From Malus domestica (lineage: Eukaryota > Streptophyta > Magnoliopsida > Rosales > Rosaceae): DNA of 64,000 nucleotides. The DNA is taken from contig NC_091670.1 in the NCBI RefSeq assembly GCF_042453785.1, forward strand, positions 3,681,501 to 3,745,500, written 5' to 3'. Every line of letters starts with the position of its first letter. The first letter of the stretch is position 1. The notes beneath the pieces are model-generated. The model saw nothing but the letters and a program-made list of their open reading frames with translations. It did no database searches and had not been told where the DNA came from. The translations under genes were made by a program, and so were the position numbers. Shown piece by piece: positions 1 through 10,442 of the stretch.

Positions 1-222
1 GAAGACATTTTTTGAATCACAGCGTGCTAGACTTACAAGTTTTAAATATATTTATATGCGTAAATTGAACAAGGAAAGTTAAATATTTGAAGTAAATGAA
101 TAATTTTAGATCATGCTAAAAGAAACCCCTCATAAACCAATTAAAGCAGCTGAATTCACATAATAAAATCGGTTTCTATAGAATTTACATTAAGAATAGA
201 GTAAATAATATTTAATAAACAA

Positions 223-311
223 TTGATTGAATCACATTATTGTTAACTCATTATGAGGCTAAGCCCATCCCCTCCCCATTAGTGTAGATAATATCTTTTG
301 TTAAAAAAAAA
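223..311 (+). repeat. 3' fragment of a tRNA-derived SINE
   Basis: The segment from the ATTGTTAACTCATTATGAGG part to TTAGTGTAGATAATATCTTT and a short A run matches the 3' half and tail of the SINE copies at 35874-37535 and 47613-47780, which lie in reverse orientation. The 5' half with the polymerase III boxes is missing. A partial second copy of its 5' edge lies at about 377-430. Confidence 0.6.
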
Positions 312-583
312 TCATTTGACAATTAATTTAATCACATTATTATCTGCGTGCGAAAGACCTTTTTTTATAAAGAAAATAATATTTAATAAACAACTGATTG
401 AATCACATTATTGCTAATCTATTGTAAGATACTAATTAAAATAAAAAATAAAATAAAAAATTTTACTAATTTATCATGGTCACTACTCACCTCTTAAGAT
501 GTTTTGAACATAATGTTCATCATTTTCCTTATTTTTTTATTATATTTTTCTTTCTCCTTCACGTGGGCACCATCAACTTTCAC

Positions 584-786
584 TTATCCCTTCATTTTTT
601 TATTCTTTTCTCTCTTCCCACTTATATTTATATTATATTTTATGATGACCAAATTATCCCTGCATTACTTGATATATTCTATTGGTTATCCCTTCATTTT
701 TTATTCTTTTCTCTCTTCCCACTTATATTTATATTATATTTTATGATGACCAAATTATCCCTGCATTACTTGATATATTCTATTGG
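584..786. repeat. 102/101-bp tandem duplication
   Basis: Two nearly identical copies, 584-685 and 686-786, both start with TTATCCCTTCATTTTTT and end with ATATTCTATTGG. They differ by little more than one T in a T run, so the duplication is recent. Confidence 0.85.
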
Positions 787-931
787 GCTGCTTTTGGATT
801 TTTTTGGTTGAGGGGTAATTTTGTCCTAATATTTTTGTCAAATGCGTGACCTCAAAGTTTTTGTTAGCATGCGTGACCCCAAATTGGGGCTCTTGATATA
901 TACATATAAGAACAAGTCTAATGTGTGTTAA

Positions 932-1144
<213 letters not shown>

Positions 1145-1237
1145 ATCAATGTGGAACATCATCATCATCCATTTACATTTCATGCTTAATCTCAACAATA
1201 TCGCTACAAAAGTTTGGTTAATTATGTTTCCTTTTTC

Positions 1238-1243
1238 AATAAA
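1238..1243 (+). promoter_or_regulatory. Possible poly(A) signal of the ASR gene
   Basis: AATAAA lies 94 bases after the ASR stop codon, followed by an A run. Distance and form fit a plant near-upstream element. Confidence 0.4.
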
Positions 1244-1251
1244 AAAAAATC

Positions 1252-1311
1252 AATGCTAAGGAGACTCGCCCAAAATGAAGCTTTCACTTTTGAGAGAGTC
1301 TCCTTAACATC
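1252..1311. repeat. Hairpin, small MITE derivative behind the ASR gene
   Basis: TAAGGAGACTC (1257-1267) is matched by its reverse complement at 1296-1306, and inner bases also pair (CAAAA/TTTTG), so almost the whole segment can fold. Its outer sequence, AATGCTAAGGAGACTC, resembles the left end of the 175-bp MITE at 31443-31617 (AATGCTAATGAGACTC). It is probably a deletion derivative of that family lying in or just after the ASR 3' UTR. Confidence 0.6.
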
Positions 1312-2680
1312 TCAAAAAAAAAAAAGTGTCGTTTTATTTAACGTGTGACATGTGGTTTTCTTTTAGCATGCCACGCATGTATGTATGTTATTGTCATTGT
1401 TCATAATAATATCGTTTATTTGGTACTTATTTTGAGTGGCCACATCTTATTTTGAATGATTTCTTATACCACATCAACAAAATATTTTATATGTAGAGAT
1501 TGGGGATCGATATTTTGTCAATAACAACTACGAAAAGTTGACTTAGCAAGTTTGTATCCTATAAGACGAAGGGTACGCGGACATCTCACACTGGTTTTTG
1601 AGTCGTGGGAGCATCATGGTCGTGCTATGTAATTGTCATTGACATCATCAATAATTAATTTAGATTTTCTTTAGGAAGTACCTATCGTAACAATATTTAT
1701 GTCCCACATTTTATTCATACGATATTATACTTTAATCCAATTTTCAGGAAAAAAATATAGTTAATTTAGATTTTCTTTAGGAAATACCTATCATAAGAAT
1801 ATTTATGTACCATATTTGATTCATACGATATTATACTTTAATCCAAATTTGAGAAAAAAAATCGTATAATTGTGGTTTTGCTACTCACGTGTATATGTCT
1901 TAATATGTATATGTCATATCAATTTTGTCTCATTAGATATTGAATGTACACACCACTTTTTACGTCTAAGGATCGACATATTAAGAACACAAAAATCAAA
2001 CACAATATCTCAAATGTTAAAAGAAATGCGATGGTAAAAGTAAATTAAAGTCATCACTTAACGGTTAATTAATATTTTGGAGAAATTAGGTTTACATTCC
2101 TTATTTTGCTACTCCATTGATTAAAATGTTATTCCTTGTCAATTTTTTATCAAAGTCATTGGGTATTAATAACATCATTAATTATTTCAATAATAAAATA
2201 TATTTTTTTAAATACTTTCCTTTAGTATTAAGAATGCTACAATTAATATATTTTCTAATTTTTTTTATTTTTAGTTTGTACCCATTTTTAATTTGCGAAC
2301 CTTTCTTAATTTTTACCAATTTTCTTTTCAGTTTTAATTTGTACTCATGGATTAATTTCTTTTTGTGCCCATATTTTTTAAAGTTTTATTTGTATTTGTA
2401 CCCATTTGTTTACCGTCACGTGATCTTGTATAATTAATCAATGATAGAAAAATTACATATGGTATATTTATGTTTTATGGCTAAACTTTGTATCATATAT
2501 TTATATTTTTAGTTTGTACCCACTTTTAATTTGCAACATTTTTTAAAATTTGTAGTATTTTCTTTTTAGTTTTAATTTGTACCCATGTATATTAATTTCT
2601 TTTTGCACCCATATTTTTTAAAATTTCATTTGTACTCATAATTTTTTAATCTTTTATTTGTACCCTAATTTATTTATAAC
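1312..2680. other. AT-rich intergenic DNA with degenerate repeats
   Basis: No gene is visible. A 106-bp unit starting TTAATTTAGATTTTCTTTAGG occurs twice in tandem (1655-1760 and 1761 to about 1866). Another diverged pair (about 2276-2410 and 2510-2660) shares TTTGTACCCA-type motifs. The 106-aa frame at 2117-2437 is a translation of this AT-rich repeat and is rejected as a gene. Confidence 0.6.
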
Positions 2681-2884
2681 GTACCTGTCACAGCCCGTCC
2701 CGGAGATGTGTATTATTTATTTATCGACGGTGTGAAATTACATAAATACCCCTGGAAGTTGAGAACTATTATGGGATGTTGTGGTTTAGACTTAAAATTT
2801 TGGACCAATTAGCTATATTCCTCTATTATTGGACCCAATTAGAACTAAGTGTTCTCTTAGTTGTGATTGGTGGCTTTTGGACCA

Positions 2885-3143
2885 TATTGGATATATATGC
2901 CAGGTGTATCCGATATTATGACAGGTGTATTTAATGTATGCTAGGTCATTAAAGACTGCCACATCAGCAGCAGCTTAGGATATAGATCATTGTTTGGTGA
3001 ACTACCTATATAGAGTATTAGCTCCTTGTATTAGATAAGCATGGTTGTAATAACTGTTTTTGAGAAATCAGAAAATACATCTTTCTTCTCCTCTAAGCTT
3101 CTCTGTGCTCTGCAATTCTACAATTCTTTCATGAGGGTTAAGA
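2885..3143 (+). repeat. 5' LTR of Copia-1
   Basis: It starts TATTGGATATATATGCC and ends GGTTAAGA, directly before the primer binding site. The ends are not the usual TG...CA. The maximal match to the 3' LTR and the GACCA duplication agree on the same borders. Confidence 0.93.
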
Positions 3144-3157
3144 TGGTATCACGAGCC
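3144..3157 (+). promoter_or_regulatory. Primer binding site, initiator Met-tRNA type
   Basis: TGGTATCACGAGCC abuts the 5' LTR. It is the usual Copia sequence TGGTATCAGAGCC with a small internal difference; Copia-2 at 62271 has the unaltered form. Confidence 0.85.
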
Positions 3158-3638
3158 TAGAATCGCTTGCGCTCTTGATGCTAGGTTACTTTTCCGCTGC
3201 TCAATTGAATTTTGATGGTGATTTCGTTCCCTTTTCCTCTGTTATTTGGTGCGATATAGCTGTATAGTTTTGCAGTTCTTGATGTTTGTGAATTTTTTTT
3301 TTTTTTTGAAATTAAGGAATGTTTGAAGGCCGATGCCGTAAATCATTACTATTTTGTTTATTGTTGAGAAGTTCCGAGGTCGATGCCAAGAACGAAGTGT
3401 TGTTATGATTATCTGGATTCTTTGATGAAGGCCGATGCCATGTATTTTGATTCTTGAAGATTTATCGATTGTTATAGTTTGGAATTAATTTGTTGGTGGT
3501 TTCTTCATTACTGCTCTGGTTTTTGGGCGAAATTTGGCTACTTTTTTATTTGGGTTTTTCTTGCTGTGGTGCAATTTTCTCTGGGTATAGGTTGATATCT
3601 TGCTTTAATCTTTTGGGACAATCTTACTGCTAGTAATC

Positions 3639-6600
3639 ATGTTGACTTCTATAAAGATTGAGAGTTTTTTGGGAATGCTCACTATTAAGCTCAATGATGA
3701 AAACTTTATCAAATGGAGTTTTCAATTTTGTTCTGTGCTTCGTGGATACGATCTTCTTGATCATTTCATTGGTGAATCAGTTTGTCCTCCCAAGTTTGTT
3801 CTTATTCCTGATCTTGGTGTTACGAACGAAATTAATACTGCTTATAAAGAATGGGTTAAGAAAGATATGGCATTGCTTAGTCTTTTAATTGCAACACTAA
3901 ATGATGATGTGATTGAGCATGTAGTGGGATGTAAGACTTCATATGAGGCCTGGACAGCTTTGCAAGATCGATATATGTTTATTTCTAAAGCTAGTGTGAA
4001 CCATTTGAAAGCTGAATTACACATTATGCAGAAGGATGGTGATTCTATTGATAAATACTTGCTGAGATTAAAGGGTATTAAGGATCAACTACAAGCAGCC
4101 GGTGAAAAGGTTTATGACAATGATCTTATAATCGCTGCTCTTACTGGTTTACCTCCTAACTATGATATGATTCGAACTGTCATATTGGCAAGGGAAAGTC
4201 CTATTATGTTTAAGGAATTCCGAGCACAATTGATTGGTGTAGAAAAGAATATTGAAACTAGAGTTCAATCTTTAGTTCACAGTATGGCTGCCATGTATGT
4301 AAATGGTCATTCTCCACCTGGTGTTGGTATGAATTTTTCGAGTTCATCAAATTCATATGTGATTGGTTCTGCTCCAGCTTCTCCGAGCTTTGGTTATGGT
4401 TTTACTGGTTCTAATTCTTAGATTTTGTCTCAATCATCTTCTCAATGAGGATATCAGTCGAATGGTAATGGTCTTATTGTTAGAAATGGTTTTTCATCCA
4501 ATTCTAATAATGGTGGTAATCAAGGGCAGAGATATTTTGGTACTAGCTCTAACTCATACAGGCCTAAAGGAAATAATGGTTATAAACAGAGGTTCAATGG
4601 ATCTAATAGAGGTAATTCTTGGCAATCCTGGTCAGGAAACACTTCGAATAGATTTGATGCGATTCCAGAGTGTCAAATTTGCTCCAGAAAAGGTCATGTT
4701 GCATTTACATGTTTGTACAGAAACAATAATGGAAAGCCAATACATTAGTGTCAAATTTGTGGTAAGAAAGGGCATATTGCTCTCAATTGCAGGCATAAAA
4801 GTAACTATGCATATCAAGGCACTCCACCTCCAGCTTCTTTACCTGCCAATTATGCCAATCAAGGGTTTCATCCTCAGAATCCATCTTATCCCACTGCATC
4901 ACAGTATATCTCTCCAAGCAATTTCCCTCAATTTACTCAGTATTCAACTCAGAATCTTGCAGTTCCATATTCATCTCAAATAATGCCTCAGGGTAATTTG
5001 ACTTCTCTTCAATCTACAGGAGGTGACTCATGGATTGTAGACATAGGAGCATCTCATCACATGAGTCCTGATGTAACTGTCCTAACTCGAGCTGCTCCAT
5101 ATGAAGGCACTGAAAAGATTGTTGTAGGCAATGGTGAAGGTCTGGAAGTTAAACACATTGGTCATGGCACTTTACAAACTCAGTCTTATATGTTACATCT
5201 CAAAAACATACTACATATCCCTATGTTAACTGTTAACTTACTTTCTGTCAAGAAGCTGTGTGCAAATAATCACAGTTGGTTTATTTGTGATGAATCACAG
5301 TTTTTTGTACAGGACAAGGCAACAGGGGTGCTTCTACATCACGGAAAGAGTAGCAATAATGAACTATTCAAGATTCCAGTCCATGTTTTTCCAACAGTGA
5401 TGACCTCAGGTGCTATTTCTCCAGCTTCTGATTTCTTGGGACATGCAGTCAAATCATCTTTGTGGCATCAGAGATTGGGTCATCCATCCAATGACATTTT
5501 AGCTACTATGCTTAAGCATTCTAATATTTCTTGTACTACTGATGATAATGCTAGTATCTGTTCACATTGTATAAGTGGGAAAATGAGCAGATTACCTTTC
5601 TTAGACAAGATTGATAAAGTTGATATCCCGTTTTACAAAATTCATAGTGATGTTTGGGGACCATCTTCTACTATTTCTCTGGAAGGCTATAGATACTATG
5701 TGTCCTTTATAGATGAAGCCACTAGGTTTGTATGGATATTCCCATTAATAAATAAAGCTGAAGTTTTTGGTACATTTCTCAAATTTTGTGCTTATGTTGA
5801 CAATCAGTTTCATGTTAGAATTAAGATCTTACAAACTGATGGTGGTGGTGAGTTTATGAGCAATGTGTTTAAGATTTATCTGGATAATAATGGAAAATTG
5901 CATCATATATCTTGTCCATATACACCTCAGTAGAATGGATTGGCCGAAAGGAAACATCGGCATCTCATTGAAACAACAATTACTCTTTTATCTGTTGCTA
6001 AGCTTCCACAAAAGCTTTGGTTTTATGCGGTTGCACATGCTGTCTTTCTCATCAATCGAATGCCATGTAAGATACTCAAGATGGACTCTCCGTTTAGTAA
6101 GTTGTTTGGTTAGCAACCTGGGTTGGGATCATTGAGAGTATTTGGATATGCCATTTATCCTTACTTGAGGCCCTATAATATTCATAAGTTACAACCTAGG
6201 TCCACAAAATGTGTATTTCTAGGTTATTCTTCAGAATATAAGGGTGCTCTTTGCTACAATATAGTGACTGGAAAGGTGATTATTTCAAGGCATGTATTAT
6301 ATGATGAAAATTGTTTTCCTTACAAGGATTTAGAGCCTATCAAGAGTTCTATTTAGTCTCAGTCTATTGATATACAAAGTTCAAGGCCTATAATTGTTAC
6401 ACTGCCTTCTCCAGCATCTATACCTCAGACGGAATCTTCACATCAGTTCAATAGTCCTGGAATGCATCATTCATCTACATCAACCTCAGATACTATTAGT
6501 TTTCACAGGTTATCATCATCATCTCAGGACTCTAGATCCAATGCTACAAATAGTTCAAATGCTACTCTTTCCAATTCTACCCCAATGTTGCATGTCCTCT

Positions 6601-8366
6601 AATCCAGCCAGCTCCAGGTTATTTTACCAAGTCTTGCCTCTCCAATTGCAATACCTTCACAATCTGATTCTCTACCACAGGGCATTCAAACTAGATTGAA
6701 AACTGGTACAATTTCAAGACAGGATTATTCAGCTCTCACTGCAATTTTTCCTGAAGTGCAGTCCTTAACTTTAAGTGAAGATGGTCATTTTTCTGGAGGG
6801 TTTACATTTGTTGCTGACATTGTTGATGCTTCAGAACCTACACCATTTAAACAAGCTTCTTAGATTCCTCAATGGCAGGTTTCCATGTAAGAAGAATTTG
6901 ATGCACTACAAACTCAAGGTACTTGGGTTCTTGTCCCTTCTTCTTCTGGTAAAAATGTTATAGGCAGTAAGTGGGTCTATAAAATTAAAAGGAATTCTGA
7001 TGGTACAATATCTCGATACAAGGCTAGGCTTGTTGCTCAAGGCTTTAGTCAACATAAAGGTTTGGACTACACAGAGACTTTTAGTCCAGTGGTTAGGCAC
7101 ACCACTGTGCAATTGATCTTAGCTTTAGCTGCAACATATAAATGGGATCTTAGGCAGCTGGATGTAAAAAATGCATTCCTTCACGGCGACTTGCAAGATG
7201 AGGTTTATATGAAACAACCTAGAGGTTTTGTGCATCCTGATTATCCTACACATGTTTGTAAGTTAGTAAAGTCTTTATATGGGCTTAAACAAGCCCCTCG
7301 GGCTTGGAATGATAAATTCACCAGTTACTTGCAAGCAGTGGGGTTTCAAGCATCACTTTCAGATTCCAATTTGTTTGTGAAGAAGAGTGGTGATGATGTG
7401 GTCATTCTTTTGTTGTATGTTGATGATATAATCATCACAGGATCTAGCTCTACACTGGTTCAATCTGTGATAAACACTATAGGTGCAGTCTTTGATCTCA
7501 AAGACAAGGGAAAATTGGCCTATTTTTTAGGACTTCAAGTGGAATACAAGACTAATGGTGATATATTTGTTAACCAAGCCAAGTATGTTGAGGATCTTAT
7601 ACATAAAGATGGGATGGATGATTGCAAGCCTTGTGCAGCACCTTGCAAACCTCACAATCAAGTTCTTGCCACTGAGGGTACTCTTCTTTCTGATCCAACA
7701 CATTATAGAAGTTTGGTTGGAGCATTGCAATATCTAACCTTCACTAGGCCAGATATTGCATTTACTGTTAACATTGTTTGTCAATATATGAACTCACCAA
7801 CAGATGTTCATTTTGGTATGGTTAAACATATTTTACGATTTCTGCAAGGGACTCTTCGTTGTGGTCTTACATATACATCAGGGACTTCCATGTCATTGTC
7901 TGCATTCAGTGATTCAGACTGGGCTGCTGATCTCAACACTTGACGGTCTATCACAGGATATGTTGTTTATTTGGGGGAAAATATGATATCTTGGCAATCA
8001 AAGAAGCAAGCTTCTATTTCAAGGAGTTCTACCGAGGCAGAGTATAGGGCTCTTGCACATACAGCTGCTGATATAGCATGGATCAGGCTCATTCTTCGAG
8101 ATGTCCACCAATTCCTGTCTTCACCTCCCTTAATTCATTGTGATAATCAGTCGACCATAGCTCTTAGCTTGAATCCAGTTCAGCATTCTCGGATCAAACA
8201 TTTGGAAACTAACTTCCATTTTGTTCAAGAGAGGGTACAAAAGGGTGACTTGGTGATTCAATATGTTTCAACAAAAGATCAGGTTGCTGATGTTCTCACG
8301 AAAGGTCTTCATGGTCCTGATTTCCTTCACCATTGTTTCAATCTTAAGCTCGCCTATCCCAGCTAA
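3639..8366 (+). pseudogene. Copia-1 gag-pol polyprotein, one frame with ten stops
   Basis: From the ATG at 3639 to the TAA at 8364-8366 everything is in one frame. Gag occupies about 3639-4980 with two CCHC knuckles (CQICSRKGHVAFTC, CQICGKKGHIALNC). The protease core near 5037 reads VDIGASHH, with Ile where Thr or Ser is normal. The GAG-pre-integrase segment lies near 5458-5600 and integrase near 5630-6350, with both Asp residues and the Glu after the stop at 5931. Reverse transcriptase covers about 6900-7650 with YVDD at 7416-7427. RNase H ends at 8366. Premature stops are at 4419, 4446, 4746, 5931, 6111, 6354, 6600, 6861, 6888 and 7941: TAG, TAA or TGA where the context fits Gln or Arg codons. 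No frameshift is needed, so the copy cannot make its own polyprotein. Confidence 0.93.
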
Positions 8367-8370
8367 GATT

Positions 8371-8378
8371 GAGAGGGG
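8371..8378 (+). other. Polypurine tract of Copia-1
   Basis: GAGAGGGG lies immediately before the 3' LTR and would prime plus-strand synthesis. Its contact with the LTR supports the unusual LTR start. Confidence 0.8.
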
Positions 8379-8637
8379 TATTGGATATATATGCCAGATG
8401 TATTCGATATTATGACAGGTGTATTGAATGTATGCTAGGTCATTAAAGACTGCCACATCAGCAACAGCTTAGAATATAGATCATTGTTTGGTGAACCGCC
8501 TATATAGAGTATTAGCTCTTTATATTAGATAAGCATGGTTGTAATAACTGTTTTTGAGAAATCAGAAAATACATCTTTCTTTTCTTCTAAGCTTCTCTGT
8601 GCTCTGCAATTCTGCAATTCTTTCATGAAGGTTAAGA
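8379..8637 (+). repeat. 3' LTR of Copia-1
   Basis: It has the same length (259 bp) and ends as the 5' LTR and is followed by the GACCA target duplication. Confidence 0.93.
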
Positions 8638-8642
8638 GACCA

Positions 8643-10349
8643 CATATACCCACCTATCTTCTCTCTCTGCCGTGCTCTCTCATCTCTCGAACTCTCTCTC
8701 TTTCTCTCACGTACGGACAACCTTTGAACTCTTCATCTTAAGCATGGATCGGAGCTTTAAAGGTAAGGTCCTTGCTCATTGTAACCTCCTAAATCTATTG
8801 GTACCCTTGTTTGGACGTGAATGCTTCGAAAACCCGAGAAACCTTAACCCCGATTTTGTGCACTGTTCATGTACACGTAAAACCTTGTGTTTAAGAGGAT
8901 TTCAAGCTCACAGGGAGCTTTAGGAGGTCCTAAGAAAGCTCGAGGTAGTTCGTTGGAAGAGTTTGGACGTCGGAGGGCCGAGATCGAAGTTTTTCAAAGT
9001 TGACCGGATTATCGAGCTTCCTCAGGTAAATTCTAGTGGATTTCAAGGCTTAAAAATAGTATAACATGATTCTACATGTTATTAGCTTCATTTTGGTACC
9101 AATTTCATGAAAAATGGTGAAGAAACGAGGAGAATAGTAGTTTTGAAGTTTTACCCAGAAACCGGCAAAGTCGTCGGCGACCGGCGACTCACCGGACAAG
9201 AAAGGGGAATATTCCGTCAGTTTTGATGGAATATGCTAACGCCGTCAGTTAGTTTGGACGGTTACCGTTGGATTTTAACGGAATATTATCGGGAATATTC
9301 CTAATGGCAATTAGGGAATCCGTCAGGATTCCCTGCGCGTGGCGGCGTATCTTGCTGTGCACTCGCCGGCGCGTGGTGATGCGTGAGGGGTCCAAAAATT
9401 AATCTAAAAATTTGGGGATGATCCGGAGGTTGTGTAGATCACTGTGGTATATTCATATACCCATTTTGAGCATTGTATGAGAAGTTATTAGTTAATTTTG
9501 TCTATATACTCTAAAATAACGTTTTTATAGTTAATTCGCATATAGGTGAGACTTATCCTAAGGATGAGCGTATCCAAGGGCCACTCGGGGGCTACGACCC
9601 TTCGACATACTAGTGAGTGGGCTTTTGGTTTTCAGTATATATTTATATACTTGATATTTTCCCAGAAAAAATGTGTTTAAATGATAATATGCCATGCATA
9701 TGCATTTACATTTCAGGTATGAATTGGTGTGTGATACTTTATATGTATAAATGTGGTGTTGTAGAGGATCAGGTAAGCTCAGGTAAGTTATGTTTGGTTA
9801 TGTGAATTATCGATGATGTGATATATGATTGAATAACATTGAGCTTATAAAACTGCACCTAGGGTGATTGTGATTTAGCCAGAGATATGATACAGGCCTG
9901 TTTATTATGTTGTCTCCCGCACTATATGCTCATATTGGATCCAATTTAAGTGCACAGTCTTGTTGTACAGACCTTATTTATGGTTCCGACTCGTAGGTGA
10001 CTAGCGATTTATCGCCCAGCTATTATGTGAGAGTAGTATTGAGCATGATTATATTACACCCATTATTGTCGTACAGACCTTTTCATTTCGTTCCGACTCT
10101 TGTGCAGTATGTTGCCGTATAGGTCATTATAATGATTCCGGCTACATTGACTTTTGAGCTATGAATTCAACCATACAGACTACCACAAGGGTTCCAACTA
10201 ACATGTTATATTTCTATGAATTTATTCTTACCTGAATTGGTTACTTTGTTATATTTTGACATGGCATACGTATGATTACGATTATGTGAAGCATGAATTG
10301 AATTAATATAAATTCATATATATTTATGTATATGCTTATATCTTGATAC
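8643..10349 (+). other. Middle part of solo LTR A
   Basis: Non-coding LTR sequence lies between the Copia-1 and RTE insertions. It contains a CT-rich tract (about 8660-8710), a GC-richer part (9150-9400), and from about 9960 to 10200 diverged units with GTACAGACC (9966, 10070) followed by TTCCGACT. The same units, in reverse, form a tandem array in the relative at 48752-52014. Short open frames here are not supported. Confidence 0.6.
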
Positions 10350-10442
10350 AACTCCGCCGTGTAAGTTTATCTTACATTGCCGGTCCCAAGCCCGGATAAA
10401 GGAGGAGGGGGAGGACGTCAGGTAGTCGACAGCCGGCACTCC

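Larger units (their letters stand above)
2885..8637 (+). mobile_element. Ty1/Copia LTR retrotransposon, full length, defective (Copia-1)
   Basis: Two 259-bp LTRs (2885-3143, 8379-8637) bound a 5753-bp element with GACCA duplicated at 2880-2884 and 8638-8642. A primer binding site for initiator Met-tRNA follows the first LTR and a purine tract precedes the second. Domain order is gag, protease, integrase, reverse transcriptase, RNase H, which is Copia order. By eye the LTRs differ at about 13 of 259 positions, nearly all transitions, so the insertion is not recent. The whole reading frame stays in one phase but carries ten internal stops. Confidence 0.95.

Noticed and set aside
476..811. Phe/Leu-rich frames suggesting a membrane protein
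   Set aside because: Low-complexity translation of a tandemly duplicated AT-rich stretch.
4363..4983. 206-aa frame in Copia-1 gag
   Set aside because: Out-of-phase shadow; the zinc knuckles and all Copia domains are in the 3639 phase.
10377..10442. Upstream extension of the RTE frame
   Set aside because: The open frame begins with TTG and has no ATG before 10443, so it is not taken as the start.
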